From an uncultured Marinicella sp. (lineage in GTDB: Bacteria; Pseudomonadota; Gammaproteobacteria; Xanthomonadales; Marinicellaceae), in contig CANNBS010000008.1 in NCBI GenBank assembly GCA_947502925.1, positions 31,421-95,420 of the forward strand: a stretch of 64,000 nucleotides of DNA. The letters run 5' to 3'. The notes beneath the pieces were generated by a model, which searched no databases, was not told the DNA's origin, and saw nothing but the letters and a program-made list of their open reading frames with translations. A program made the translations under genes and the position numbers. Positions within the stretch are counted from its first letter, which is position 1, and every line of letters begins with the position of its first letter. Of this stretch, positions 37,226-46,628 are shown one piece after another.

Positions 37226-37642
37226 TTAAGGTTGCGCTTCTGTGGTGGCGATGGCAATGCCGGTAAAGCCCATCTGACCGAGGACATCCAAAACAGTCAC
37301 CACATATTTATGTGAAGCGTTGGCATCAGCTTTCACCAGAACTTTCATATCACGGTCATCCCCGGCTTCCTTTTGCAGCTGTTTTTGCAAAGTTTGCGCA
37401 TCCTGGACAGACAATTCCCGCTCATTAATATAATAAGTGCCTTTGGCATTGATTGTGATGGTGATGCTTTGCGATTCAGCCGCGCTAGATTGCTGCGAAG
37501 CTTCAGGTAATTCAATTTTTAATTTGGCCTGTTTTTCAAAAGTGGTACTGACCATAAAAAAAATGAGCAACAAAAACACCACATCAATCAAAGACGTTAA
37601 ATTAAGACGCGATGGCTGATGGTCATCAGTGGAAAACTTCAT
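37226..37642 (-). CDS. exbD: ExbD/TolR-family energy-transducing protein
   Basis: Inner-membrane partner of ExbB that converts proton-motive force into TonB motion. 138 residues. It has one N-terminal transmembrane helix (about 15-35, 'LTSLIDVVFLLLIFFMVSTT') containing the essential Asp (Asp20), and a periplasmic C-terminal domain. It overlaps exbB by four bases. Its placement in the lipid A operon is seen in Pseudomonas-type genomes. It may energise the TonB-dependent receptors at 1 and 10568, although no tonB gene is visible here. Confidence 0.92.
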   Translation of the reverse strand: MKFSTDDHQPSRLNLTSLIDVVFLLLIFFMVSTTFEKQAKLKIELPEASQQSSAAESQSITITINAKGTYYINERELSVQDAQTLQKQLQKEAGDDRDMKVLVKADANASHKYVVTVLDVLGQMGFTGIAIATTEAQP

Positions 37643-38250
37643 GACTTATGGACCGGTGCCAAACTATCAATTAGTTGCATCACCTGCTGTTCCATAACGA
37701 TGGTTTGATCCGCTATACGGTTTTTAAAGTAGCGGTAGAATAACACCGTCGGAATGGCCACGATCAATCCTGCGGCAGTGGTTGTTAACGCTTGTGAAAT
37801 ACCACCAGCCAACTGATTGGCATCACCGACACCGAATTCCATGATGTTGGCAAACACTTTCATCATACCAATCACAGTACCCAGCAAACCCAATAATGGT
37901 GCCACTTCAGCAATCGCCTGTAACCAGTGTAAAGGCTTTTCCAGCTGATGTGACACATGCCGCCCGGCATCTTCAACCGCTTCAATAATTTCTACCCGGT
38001 CACGATCACGCTGATTAATGGCCGTGGCCATCAAATAACCCAGTGGTGAATTTTCTGCCAAACGCGCCACATGGGCTTCATCTAACTGCTTTTTCCTGGA
38101 CCACTTAATGACATCTTTACCTAGTTTTTTAGGAATAATTTCTTTATTACGAAGACTCCAAAAACGCTCCGCAACAATCATCATTGCCAGCGCCATCAGC
38201 AACAACAAGAAAATCATCACAACACCGCCACTACTGACTATCTCAAACAC
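37639..38250 (-). CDS. exbB: ExbB/TolQ/MotA-family proton channel
   Basis: Inner-membrane proton-channel subunit paired with ExbD. 203 residues with three predicted helices (about 8-26, 105-130, 150-172). The family signature 'LLGTVIGMMKVFANI' (about 120-134) and 'GISQALTTTAAGLIVAIP' (about 148-165) are clear. It is the first gene of a five-gene operon and starts 83 bases from the end of the fatty acyl-CoA reductase gene. Confidence 0.93.
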   Translation of the reverse strand: MFEIVSSGGVVMIFLLLLMALAMMIVAERFWSLRNKEIIPKKLGKDVIKWSRKKQLDEAHVARLAENSPLGYLMATAINQRDRDRVEIIEAVEDAGRHVSHQLEKPLHWLQAIAEVAPLLGLLGTVIGMMKVFANIMEFGVGDANQLAGGISQALTTTAAGLIVAIPTVLFYRYFKNRIADQTIVMEQQVMQLIDSLAPVHKS

Positions 38251-38333
38251 TTAACGCACTCCCAAAGAAATTTGCACATTGTACCGACATAACTTTTAAT
38301 TTTCTGTAAAAATATTCCACAGCTTTTGACTTA

Positions 38334-40322
38334 TCACCAATGGACACCACGCATTAAACTGGTGAAGGCCATTTGTTCCGGTGAGGGTTCTCGGTTGCCA
38401 TCACCTTTTTCGCCTCGGGCCGCGGCTGAATCCGGGAACATATTAAAAGCGGTATTCATGACCACTTCCATCGACTTCGGTGCCAGCGCATGCATGACTT
38501 GCGCAAACACACCCAATCGAGTGGCAATGCGCTGCGGTCGCCTGATAATGGCGTCTTTAATGAATAAGGCCGCTTCTTCAGGTGAAATGGTGGGCACAGA
38601 ATTATACATTTTAGTGGGCGCAATCATGGGTGTTCGCACCAGCGGCATGTTAATGGTGGTAAAAGCCACATTAACATCGTTATATTCTGCCGCTGCACAA
38701 CGGGCAAAGGCATCCAATGCGGCTTTTGATGCGACATAGGCAGAAAATCGTGGGGCGTTGGTCAGCACACCAATCGACGAGATATTAACGACATGCCCAA
38801 GACATCGCTCTGCCATCCCGGGCAAAAAGCCCATAATAAGACGCAAGGAACCAAAATAATTCAAATCCATGGTGCGTTCAAAATCATGGAACCGATCATA
38901 TGATAAAGCAATCGAGCGACGAATTGAGCGACCGGCGTTATTGATTAAAATATCAATACCGCCTAAATCATCAATCACGTCAGCTACCAATTGATTGGCT
39001 GATTTTTCATCGGCAATATCCGCGCTGTAAACGTGGACTTCAGCGGCACCGAGTTGCTTCAGCTCTTTAGCAGTATCTGTCAGTTTATCTTTGCTGCGTG
39101 CCACAATAATCAATTCCGCACCGGCTTCAGCCAGCATCTGTGCCGTGGCCAAACCAATCCCGGAAGTGGCGCCGGTAACCATCACCCGCTTGTCTTTAAC
39201 TCGACCACTTAGGGAGCGATCGATAAATAAATCAGGATCTAAGTGGCGTTCCCAATAATCCCATAAAGTCCAGGCATAACTTTTTAGTTTCGGAAGCTTA
39301 ATACCAGATCCTTTAATGGCTTTTTGGGTTTCCCGGTCATCAAATCGTGTTGGGTAATTCACAAAAGTCAGCACACCCGGCGGAATACCCAAATCATTCA
39401 TAATCTGCCTGCGAATCCGTTTCACCGGCGACAGCATCATTAAGCCCTGCTTCACAGCGCCTGGGATAAAATTAAACACCCGTGCATCAATGCGCATATT
39501 CATCTGCGGCGCATGCGCGGCATCGGCAAATATATTGAGCACATGACCTATGCGTTTAGGTTTCGGGTCAGTGATGTGGAAACAGCCGCCATCGAGGCCC
39601 TTTTTATGGGCAATGTGATCTATAACATTGACCACATAATCTACCGGCACCATATTTAAGCGGCCGCCTTCAATGCCCATCATCGGCATCCATTGCGGAA
39701 AGGCTTTGCGTAATTTCTGAATGAGTTTGAAGAAATAATAAGGTCCATCGATTTTATCAATCTCACCGGTTTCTGAATGCCCTAAAACCATGGCAGGACG
39801 ATAAATTCGATAGGGTACTTCACAATGCTTGCGCACGACCTTTTCAGCGTCATGCTTGGTTCTGAAATAAGGATGCTCAAGCCCTTCGGCTTCTTCAAAC
39901 ATATCTTCTCTGAACACACCGGGATAAAGCCCGGCAACTGCAATCGATGAAATGTGGTGGAAACAACCTGCTTTAATGTCAGCAGCCAAATCCATGGCAT
40001 GTTGGGTGCCGTCTACGTTCGCCCCATGCTGGGATTCCATGTCTGCTGACATGTCATAAACAGCAGCTAAATGGAAAAAGTGCTTTATCTTTTTATGCAA
40101 CGCGTCACGCTGCTTTTTACTTAAACCCAATTGTTTCTTGGTCAGGTCACCGGTTACCAATTCGATGCGTTTCATCGGCGCATCCATGTCTTTAAGCTGC
40201 TGTTTTAACTTATTAACAGAGCCTTTTCTGACCAACAGATAAATATCGCCTTTGCGTGCAAATAATTTAGGTAATAAAAAACGTCCGATAAACCCCGAAC
40301 CGCCGGTAACAAAATATGACAT
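38334..40322 (-). CDS. Two-domain fatty acyl-CoA reductase (alcohol-forming)
   Basis: Reduces acyl-CoA to fatty alcohol with NADPH, the first step of wax-ester synthesis. 662 residues from the ATG at 40322, where a purine-rich stretch with AAGG precedes the ATG; a longer reading frame upstream is rejected. The N-terminal extended-SDR domain (about 1-370) has 'YFVTGGSGFIGRFL', 'FHLAAVYDMSADMESQ' and 'HPYFRTKHDAEKVV'. The C-terminal classical-SDR domain (about 385-662) has 'VTGATSGIGLATAQ', 'NNAGRSIRRSIALSYDRFHD' and 'FSAYVASKAALDAFARCAAA'. Length, the double-domain layout and these strings closely match, from memory, the characterised Marinobacter FACoAR (661 residues). An acyl-CoA-binding protein and a TetR regulator are divergently placed 83 bases away. 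Confidence 0.9.
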   Translation of the reverse strand: MSYFVTGGSGFIGRFLLPKLFARKGDIYLLVRKGSVNKLKQQLKDMDAPMKRIELVTGDLTKKQLGLSKKQRDALHKKIKHFFHLAAVYDMSADMESQHGANVDGTQHAMDLAADIKAGCFHHISSIAVAGLYPGVFREDMFEEAEGLEHPYFRTKHDAEKVVRKHCEVPYRIYRPAMVLGHSETGEIDKIDGPYYFFKLIQKLRKAFPQWMPMMGIEGGRLNMVPVDYVVNVIDHIAHKKGLDGGCFHITDPKPKRIGHVLNIFADAAHAPQMNMRIDARVFNFIPGAVKQGLMMLSPVKRIRRQIMNDLGIPPGVLTFVNYPTRFDDRETQKAIKGSGIKLPKLKSYAWTLWDYWERHLDPDLFIDRSLSGRVKDKRVMVTGATSGIGLATAQMLAEAGAELIIVARSKDKLTDTAKELKQLGAAEVHVYSADIADEKSANQLVADVIDDLGGIDILINNAGRSIRRSIALSYDRFHDFERTMDLNYFGSLRLIMGFLPGMAERCLGHVVNISSIGVLTNAPRFSAYVASKAALDAFARCAAAEYNDVNVAFTTINMPLVRTPMIAPTKMYNSVPTISPEEAALFIKDAIIRRPQRIATRLGVFAQVMHALAPKSMEVVMNTAFNMFPDSAAARGEKGDGNREPSPEQMAFTSLMRGVHW

Positions 40323-40345
40323 GCCTTGTTCTCCCGTTTTTGTCA

Positions 40346-40372
40346 TTGACCGATGCTTTAAAATCGTGTCAA
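40346..40372. promoter_or_regulatory. Candidate TetR operator in divergent promoter region
   Basis: TTGACCGAT and ATCGTGTCAA form an imperfect inverted repeat around a TTTAAA-containing centre. It lies in the 83-base region between the reductase and the acyl-CoA-binding protein gene. A second small palindrome (TCAAT-AA-ATTGA) is at 40384-40395, followed by GATAAT seven bases before the ATG at 40406. Confidence 0.4.
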
Positions 40373-40405
40373 ATAAAGAATATTCAATAAATTGATAATC
40401 ATACC

Positions 40406-40666
40406 ATGAGTGAATTAAATGATGCATTTGCCAATGCGCAAATTGAAGTAAAAAAACTGTCCCGAAAACCCGATGATGATACATTACTAAAACTCTATGC
40501 CTTCTATAAACAAGGCACGGAAGGTGATGTCAGCGGTGAAAAACCCGGCTTTTTTGATTTTGTGGGTGCCGCAAAATACGAAGCCTGGGAGAAACTCAAA
40601 GGCATGCCCCAGGATGAGGCTAAACAACACTACATTAATCTGGTGAATAAACTCACTGCCGACTGA
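40406..40666 (+). CDS. Acyl-CoA-binding protein
   Basis: Small cytosolic four-helix protein, 86 residues, that binds and buffers long-chain acyl-CoA. It has the family signature 'LLKLYAFYKQGTEGDVSGEKPG' split around residues 27-48, then 'AKYEAWEKLKGMPQDEAKQ' (about 55-73). The conserved Tyr, Lys and Trp ligands are present. ACBPs are uncommon in bacteria. Its location divergent from the acyl-CoA reductase suggests it delivers acyl-CoA to that enzyme. Its stop overlaps the TetR start (TGATG). No Shine-Dalgarno is visible. Confidence 0.93.
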   Translation: MSELNDAFANAQIEVKKLSRKPDDDTLLKLYAFYKQGTEGDVSGEKPGFFDFVGAAKYEAWEKLKGMPQDEAKQHYINLVNKLTAD

Positions 40667-41292
40667 TGAACACCAAAGAACGCATACTGCTCACCGCCTT
40701 AGACTTATTTAACGAAGAAGGTGAACCCAATGTGACCACCAATCACATTGCCGATGAGATGGACATCAGTCCGGGTAATTTGTATTACCATTACAAAAGT
40801 AAAAACGACATTATTTGGCAACTGTTTTTGCGTTATGAAACCAAAATCAAGGAGGTGCTGACTAAGCCGGATGTTGAAAACACCACCATGAAAGATATGT
40901 GGCTGTATTTGAATCTGGTATTTGATGTGATTGTGGAATACCGGTTTTTGTATCGAAATTTGATTCAGCTGATGAACCGTATCGAGTTCTTAAAACGCCA
41001 TTTCAGGCGCATTTTAGCCTTAAAATCTCAAACAGCTTTAGATATCCTGCAGCAATTACAAAGCCTGAAAATACTAAAAGCCGATGCCACCACCTGCGCC
41101 AACTTAGCCGACCAAATTGCCCTTACCGCCACCTTTTGGCTTAATTATTCAGTGGCCATTTTTGATGATGATTTTGACGAGCAGAAAAAACTCTCTCATG
41201 GCATCTTTCATATTCTACAAATGATCAGCCCATTTTTAGATGATGATCAAAAGCAGCTAATTCACGAAATGTCCCAGGAATTCTTAGCCTAA
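40666..41292 (+). CDS. TetR-family transcriptional regulator
   Basis: 208 residues. N-terminal helix-turn-helix (about 22-45, 'VTTNHIADEMDISPGNLYYH') and an all-helical ligand domain. It is translationally coupled to the acyl-CoA-binding protein gene by a one-base overlap. By context it probably senses acyl-CoA or fatty acid and controls the reductase and ACBP genes through the palindrome at 40346-40372. This is inference. It ends three bases before a convergent lipoprotein gene; a perfect 7-bp-arm hairpin (GCCTAAA/TTTAGGC, 41287-41308) covers both stop codons. Confidence 0.9.
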   Translation: MNTKERILLTALDLFNEEGEPNVTTNHIADEMDISPGNLYYHYKSKNDIIWQLFLRYETKIKEVLTKPDVENTTMKDMWLYLNLVFDVIVEYRFLYRNLIQLMNRIEFLKRHFRRILALKSQTALDILQQLQSLKILKADATTCANLADQIALTATFWLNYSVAIFDDDFDEQKKLSHGIFHILQMISPFLDDDQKQLIHEMSQEFLA

Positions 41293-41295
41293 AAC

Positions 41296-41853
41296 TTACA
41301 ATTTAGGCATAAAAGCAAAATCTTTTTTACTCACATCACTGGCCTTCGCAAATTTAGTGGTATTCAGTTGGTAAACCCGGTTCATTTGTTCTGATACAGC
41401 ATCAGGCGCCAGTCCCCTACTTTTCAAGTACTTAAACAAACGATCATCAACAGCTAGTTTTTCCACGGCAGCTCGTATGTAAGCTTTTTGACCAACTGCA
41501 TCAGCTGAAAACATTTCCATACCTGCATGACCAAAAGCAAAGAACTGTTTTCCACCATCGCCAAAAACGATCCAACTGTTATCTTTTGCCACATTAATAA
41601 CGGTACCACTTAACTGGACAAAAACATATGTATCCTGATCAAGATCAAGTGTTGACAATGGAACAATCTCCTCACTCAATAAGATTTTCTGTGGTACTTC
41701 CTGGGTTTGAACTTGTGGTTTTTGTTGTGTTGTTTCTATCACATTGCTTTGAGATTCGGTTTTTGTGTTTTTAGCAGAGTCATCATCGTTTTGTTGGCAG
41801 CTGCTTAAAAACATCGAAAAAATTAAAATAAAAGTTAAATTTAAAATTCGCAT
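41296..41853 (-). CDS. Hypothetical lipoprotein
   Basis: 185 residues with a lipoprotein signal (lipobox LSSC, Cys19), a Gln/Thr-rich linker (about 20-60), and a C-terminal globular part of about 110 residues containing 'YVFVQLSGTVINVAKDNSWIVFGDGG', which has the alternating pattern of a small beta-barrel. I do not recognise the family. It follows the DUF4199 protein by five bases and is probably cotranscribed with it. Confidence 0.7.
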   Translation of the reverse strand: MRILNLTFILIFSMFLSSCQQNDDDSAKNTKTESQSNVIETTQQKPQVQTQEVPQKILLSEEIVPLSTLDLDQDTYVFVQLSGTVINVAKDNSWIVFGDGGKQFFAFGHAGMEMFSADAVGQKAYIRAAVEKLAVDDRLFKYLKSRGLAPDAVSEQMNRVYQLNTTKFAKASDVSKKDFAFMPKL

Positions 41854-41858
41854 TAATA

Positions 41859-42335
41859 TTATCTCCGTGTAAAAATTGCCACCACTAAACTGGTGACTAA
41901 TCCCATTAAAGCGGCCATGATAACTGATAATTGAATGTAATGGGGTAAAGAAAAATAAGCCTGAGCTTGAGTCGGTGTCATTTGTTCAGAACGAACGGCA
42001 AGCTGCGATACATTATTAAAATAATCAGGTGTAATAAATGTATGGGTTAAATATTGCGACAAAGGCACTAAGATAACAATGAAAAAAGTGAGCCACAAAC
42101 CACACTGAACCCCCTGCCAGTAATTCATACGTCCTTGATAATACTGTTTGCGTTTATTTAACAGTGCCAGGGCATAAACACCAATGGCAACGATGGCAAA
42201 TAAATTGGTGTAAATAGCGTGTTTTTCGATGTGTTCATCATGCAATCCAAGCAATCGTTCTAACCCCATCCAAAGCAATGTAGCCACAAAAAAAACAATG
42301 GCCCATTTTATTTCAATTTTAACCGATTTCATCAT
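41859..42335 (-). CDS. DUF4199-type membrane protein
   Basis: 158 residues with four hydrophobic segments (about 10-27, 43-60, 78-98, 132-154) arranged as in DUF4199 proteins, which are more common in Bacteroidetes. 'WMGLERLLGLHDEHIEKHAI' near residue 20 and 'WQGVQCGLWLTFF' are typical. The function of the family is unknown. It lies between DUF1684 and a small lipoprotein on the same strand with short gaps, so a three-gene envelope unit is likely. Confidence 0.75.
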   Translation of the reverse strand: MMKSVKIEIKWAIVFFVATLLWMGLERLLGLHDEHIEKHAIYTNLFAIVAIGVYALALLNKRKQYYQGRMNYWQGVQCGLWLTFFIVILVPLSQYLTHTFITPDYFNNVSQLAVRSEQMTPTQAQAYFSLPHYIQLSVIMAALMGLVTSLVVAIFTRR

Positions 42336-42352
42336 CTACCCCTGAGGTTTCA

Positions 42353-43225
42353 TTAGTAAGTACTGTCGCCGTATTTTTTCTCACCGGCTTCAATGGCGAT
42401 ATTTAAACGATTTTGTAAAGGCGGCAAGGTACAGGTGGAATACGCAGTAAAGGCACAAGGTGGATTATAAGCTTTATTAAAATCCAGCAACACCTTTCCC
42501 TGCTCGTTCACCAATCCATCTGAATACAAAAACCGTCCCGGCCCATACGTTGTCCGGCCATTGGTTTTGTCACCAAATACCAGGTAATAACTGTCACCAC
42601 CGTCAAACGCATCAATGCTGAAATTTTGGCCCATTAATTCAAATTCCAAACGCCCAGGTGAAGGTTCATCATACAGCTGCCCCAGGACATTCACTGTTTG
42701 AATAATTTTAGCCGGCTGGTAAGGCATGAAATCAGCCCACACCCGATAAGATTTTTGTTCAGGATAATAATCTAAGCCTTTGAAATTAAGACGTGTTTCG
42801 GCTTGAGAGTCTTTAATGCGAACAGCTTTTTTATGTCGCTCAATCACATAAAACTCATAACTGTCCACATTAAAAACAGTGGTTTCGGGCTCTTCTAAAT
42901 CAGCAAATACCTGAATGGTCTCATCCACAGCTTGGCCATTGGCCTGAATATCAACACCTGGCACCGGCGTAAAATAAACAGACTTATCCGACTTCAGGGT
43001 AAAGTGACCGATATAGTCAGGTCCATGGTTTAACTGGATGTCATTGTCTTCAGCCGAACCCAGTGTGTTTTTACCGGAATAAAGCCATTCCATCGCCACC
43101 AGCGACAACCAGCCATGGGGTTGTTGCAAAGCACTCAATCGAGCTTCTTTCCAGGCCTGGTACTCTTCGGTGGCATGGCTATTCAGCAAACTAAGCATCA
43201 ATGTTAATGTTATCAGGGCTTTCAT
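42353..43225 (-). CDS. DUF1684 exported protein
   Basis: 290 residues with a signal peptide (MKALITLTLMLSLLNSHA). Family strings 'ARLSALQQPHGWLSLVAMEW' (about 29-48), 'TYGPGRFLYSD' (about 227-237) and 'DFNKAYNPPCAFTAYSTC' (about 247-264) identify DUF1684, a beta-rich family of unknown function. AAGG about ten bases before the ATG is a usable ribosome-binding site. First gene of a run with the DUF4199 and lipoprotein genes. Confidence 0.88.
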   Translation of the reverse strand: MKALITLTLMLSLLNSHATEEYQAWKEARLSALQQPHGWLSLVAMEWLYSGKNTLGSAEDNDIQLNHGPDYIGHFTLKSDKSVYFTPVPGVDIQANGQAVDETIQVFADLEEPETTVFNVDSYEFYVIERHKKAVRIKDSQAETRLNFKGLDYYPEQKSYRVWADFMPYQPAKIIQTVNVLGQLYDEPSPGRLEFELMGQNFSIDAFDGGDSYYLVFGDKTNGRTTYGPGRFLYSDGLVNEQGKVLLDFNKAYNPPCAFTAYSTCTLPPLQNRLNIAIEAGEKKYGDSTY

Positions 43226-43277
43226 GGTATCAACCTTTATTTAAGCCTGTTTATCATACTGAAAAAAAACACATTCG

Positions 43278-45407
43278 TTAATTGTTTTTTGTGGCTGACC
43301 GAATTTTAAAGCAGGCATGAATGCCACTGCCGGCAAAATCCGGATCCAGACTTTGTTTTGTGATATCAGTTATTTCATACAGCTCAGCCAAAGACTCGTC
43401 CATTTTAAATTGTTTAAAGTTATTGGAAAAATACAACGTGCCTTTAGGCTTCAATAAAGCCATACAAGCACGAATTAAGTCGCCATGGTGTTGTTGTAAT
43501 ATCCAGTCCTGATCACGGGAATGTGAATTTGAAAAGGTCGGTGGATCGGCAATAATGATATTGTAGTTCTCCTGACATGATGCTAAAAACGCCATCACAT
43601 CCTGACGAATAAAACGGTGTTGACCTTGAATATTGTTCAAATCAAAATTATCTTTAGCCCATTGCAGATAGGTTTTAGAGGTATCGACACTGTCCACCCG
43701 ACTCGCACCACCTAATGCCGCCGCCACAGACAAACTGCCGGTATAACAAAATAAATTAAGCACCCGTTTGTTGTTGGACTGAGATTGCACCGTACGCCGC
43801 AACCAGCGATGATCTAAAAATAAACCAGTGTCTAAATAGGTTTCAAAATCAACCCGATAGCGCCGGCCTTGTTCATTAACCACTTTAATGGCAGTGTCAT
43901 CCTGTTTCTGATACTGACTGTCACCGCTTTGTTTTCGGCGGGTTTTTAAGTGAATTAATTCACGGCGAGGTTGTAAAACCGATTGAACCGCTAACAATGC
44001 TTGGCTCAGGTGCTTTTCGGCTTGTTTTTCGGGGATTGTTTTCGGTGGTTGGTATTCTTGCACCACCACATGATCGTGATAGCAATCCACCGCCACTGAA
44101 TATTCAGGAATATCGGCGTCATAAATGCGATAACAATCAATGTCTTCGCGCTCTAACCAGGTGCTTAGTTTTGCCTGATTTTTCTTTAACCGATTGGCCA
44201 TCATTTGCGCTGAAGCCGGTAAGGCAAAATGTTGCTTGTCGGGGACTGTTAAGCGACTGGCTTTGTTAATGGTCATTATGCGTAATTGCACCGGAATGCG
44301 GCCATTGTAGAATAAATAAGAAGTCTGTTCCTTAAAACCCAATAACCAGCCCATGGACTCATCCGGCGTCAGTATCGCTGCCTCAGCTTCACGCACATTA
44401 TTCGCCAGCCAATAGGCTAATTGTCGCCAGCTGGCCAAATAGTTCTTTTGCAAACGCACACCATAAGGTGGATTGGTCACAATCAGGTTGTTGCGGGGTG
44501 GAATTTTAAACTTATCCAGCGTTTGGTAATGAAAACTAATGCATTCCCCGCCACTGATTTGCCGGCTGTTCTGTTGTGCCAGTTCAATGGATTTTTTGTG
44601 ATGGTCAACACCAATAATTTGGCCACGGTACATCGCCGCGGCTTGTTCATGGCGTTGTCTGGCATCGTCTTGTTGTTGATGCCACTGGCTGACATTAAAA
44701 TGCTGCCAACTAAACAAAGCATGGCTTTTATAATCCTTGTTCGGCGCCAAATCGGTGGCCATTGCCCAGCCTTCCAATAACAACGTTCCTGAACCACACA
44801 TCGGATCAATCAAATGGTAATGCTGATGGGCCTTATCAGGCCACCCAGCTCGAATCAATATGGCCGCCGCTAAATTTTCTTTTAACGGTGCTAATGTATT
44901 TTCGCTGCGGTAACCACGCTGATGCAAACTGTGGCCGGTGATGTCCTGATAAAGGCTGAGTTGCTTATGACGCAAATGCCCGTAGACGCTTAGATGCCCA
45001 TCACTTTTAACCACTTTGGGCCGCTGCTCGTAGAAAGCAAATAACTGATCAACCACTGCATCCTTCATGACCTGGGATGAAAAATGGGTGTTTTTGAGCG
45101 CATCACTCGTCCCTGAAAATTTTAATGACAGGGTATCGGGAAACTGACGACACAATGACCGCCACTGAACACTGCTTACCGCATCGTATAAGTCATTTTT
45201 ATGACGACAGGGAAAGTTACCGAGTTTCAGCATAATCCGATTGGCCAGACGACTCCACATAATCAGTCGCGGTAAATCTTCTGCGGCCATACTGAAAAAC
45301 ACCCCCGCCATGGCTTCTTTTACATCCTGACCGCCTAAATCAATTATTTCCTGTTTAAGCAATAATTCCAGCTGTTTTGGGCATGTAGCAAAAGCTTCTA
45401 ACATCAT
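43278..45407 (-). CDS. rlmKL: Bifunctional 23S rRNA methyltransferase RlmKL
   Basis: Methylates 23S rRNA at G2445 (m2G, RlmL part) and G2069 (m7G, RlmK part). 709 residues, normal for the fused form. An N-terminal THUMP region (about 50-155) is followed by the RlmL catalytic core with 'DPMCGSGTLLLEGW' (about 199-212) and 'VTNPPYGVRLQ' (about 309). The RlmK core has 'VLNLFCYTGSLSVAAALGGA' (about 552-571) and 'IIADPPTFSNS'. The start overlaps the purT stop (ATGATG around TGA). Confidence 0.95.
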   Translation of the reverse strand: MMLEAFATCPKQLELLLKQEIIDLGGQDVKEAMAGVFFSMAAEDLPRLIMWSRLANRIMLKLGNFPCRHKNDLYDAVSSVQWRSLCRQFPDTLSLKFSGTSDALKNTHFSSQVMKDAVVDQLFAFYEQRPKVVKSDGHLSVYGHLRHKQLSLYQDITGHSLHQRGYRSENTLAPLKENLAAAILIRAGWPDKAHQHYHLIDPMCGSGTLLLEGWAMATDLAPNKDYKSHALFSWQHFNVSQWHQQQDDARQRHEQAAAMYRGQIIGVDHHKKSIELAQQNSRQISGGECISFHYQTLDKFKIPPRNNLIVTNPPYGVRLQKNYLASWRQLAYWLANNVREAEAAILTPDESMGWLLGFKEQTSYLFYNGRIPVQLRIMTINKASRLTVPDKQHFALPASAQMMANRLKKNQAKLSTWLEREDIDCYRIYDADIPEYSVAVDCYHDHVVVQEYQPPKTIPEKQAEKHLSQALLAVQSVLQPRRELIHLKTRRKQSGDSQYQKQDDTAIKVVNEQGRRYRVDFETYLDTGLFLDHRWLRRTVQSQSNNKRVLNLFCYTGSLSVAAALGGASRVDSVDTSKTYLQWAKDNFDLNNIQGQHRFIRQDVMAFLASCQENYNIIIADPPTFSNSHSRDQDWILQQHHGDLIRACMALLKPKGTLYFSNNFKQFKMDESLAELYEITDITKQSLDPDFAGSGIHACFKIRSATKNN

Positions 45408-46603
45408 GACGACGTGTTGCCATCTATATGAACATTAATCGCTGACACCATATCTGTGGCTTTTTTGCGAGCAGCACTTAAAGAACGTGCGGTGGCTAAA
45501 CAAACCCCAAGACGACGACGCCCATTGATTTCAGGTTTGCCGAATAAACGCACCTGGGTGCCGGTTTGGGTCAAGGCATTGTCAACACCTGAAAATGAAA
45601 TTTGATTGCCTTTCCCGTTTGCCAATAATGGTTTAGAAACACTGGGCTGATAATTTTTAATGGCCGGAATGGGTAAACCTAAAATCGCCCGTAAATGTAG
45701 GGCAAATTGACTTAAATCTTGTGAAATCATGGTTACCATACCCGTGTCATGTGGCCGCGGTGAGACTTCTGAAAATATGACATCTTCACCACGAATAAAA
45801 AACTCCACACCAAACACGCCCCAACCGCCCAAGGCAGCGGTAATTTTTTCAGACATTTCTCTCACTATGGCCAGTGTTGTGTCCGTCAAAGCCTGCGGTT
45901 GCCAGGATTCGATGTAATCGCCGGATTCCTGGGCATGGCCGATGGGCTCACAAAAGGACACGCCACCGGCATGTTGCACTGTTAATTGTGTGATTTCAAA
46001 ATCATATTTTATGAACGACTCGACAATCACTTCACCGGCACCGGCGCGCCCTGCTTCCTGACTTAATTGCCAGGTAGCTTCTAATTGGTCCATTTCACGC
46101 ACAATCGATTGTCCTTTACCCGATGAACTGATTACAGGTTTAACCACGCAGGGTAACCCAATGTCTTTAACAGCCTGACAAAAACTTTTATACGTATCAA
46201 CAAAACGATAGGCACTGGTTTCCAGGCCCAATTCTTCAGCGGCCAGACAACGTATGCCTTTGCGATTTAAGGTCAAATCAGCGGCCTTAGCAGAAGGTAC
46301 CACATTAAATCCGGCCTCTTCAGCTTTGACTAACGCTTTGGTGGCAATGGCTTCAATTTCAGGCACAATTAAATCCGGCTTTTCTGCATTTATTAATTTC
46401 GCCAGTTGCAGCGCATCCAGCATATCAATCACCCGCGATTCATTGGCTACCTGCATGGCCGGTGCATTTTTATAACGGTCAACAGCCACCACATAAAGAC
46501 CCATGCGCTGAGCTTCAAGGGTGAATTCTTTACCCAGTTCACCGGATCCCAATAACAATATTTTGGCCGGTTGTTGTCGTGTTTGTGAAAAATATTCTGA
46601 CAT
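45404..46603 (-). CDS. purT: Formate-dependent phosphoribosylglycinamide formyltransferase
   Basis: Purine biosynthesis: converts GAR to FGAR with formate and ATP. 399 residues from the ATG at 46603; a longer start at 46630 would place translation right on the promoter. ATP-grasp enzyme with 'ILLLGSGELGKEFTLEAQRMG' split across about 15-35, 'CVVKPVISSSGKGQS' (about 152-166), 'VEFFIRGEDVIFSEVSPRPHDTG' (about 273-295) and the C-terminal 'RRRLGVCLATA'. Coupled to rlmKL. Confidence 0.95.
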   Translation of the reverse strand: MSEYFSQTRQQPAKILLLGSGELGKEFTLEAQRMGLYVVAVDRYKNAPAMQVANESRVIDMLDALQLAKLINAEKPDLIVPEIEAIATKALVKAEEAGFNVVPSAKAADLTLNRKGIRCLAAEELGLETSAYRFVDTYKSFCQAVKDIGLPCVVKPVISSSGKGQSIVREMDQLEATWQLSQEAGRAGAGEVIVESFIKYDFEITQLTVQHAGGVSFCEPIGHAQESGDYIESWQPQALTDTTLAIVREMSEKITAALGGWGVFGVEFFIRGEDVIFSEVSPRPHDTGMVTMISQDLSQFALHLRAILGLPIPAIKNYQPSVSKPLLANGKGNQISFSGVDNALTQTGTQVRLFGKPEINGRRRLGVCLATARSLSAARKKATDMVSAINVHIDGNTSS

Positions 46604-46628
46604 GCTTAATCGGTGACAAAAAGCGCCC

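Noticed and set aside
40323..40484. 54-codon N-terminal extension of the acyl-CoA reductase
   Set aside because: It crosses the divergent promoter and overlaps the ACBP gene; the family start is the Met at 40322, which has a purine-rich AAGG stretch upstream.
41287..41308. Rho-independent terminator between TetR and the lipoprotein gene
   Set aside because: The hairpin is perfect, but no T-run follows in either direction, so only a hairpin over the stop codons is claimed.
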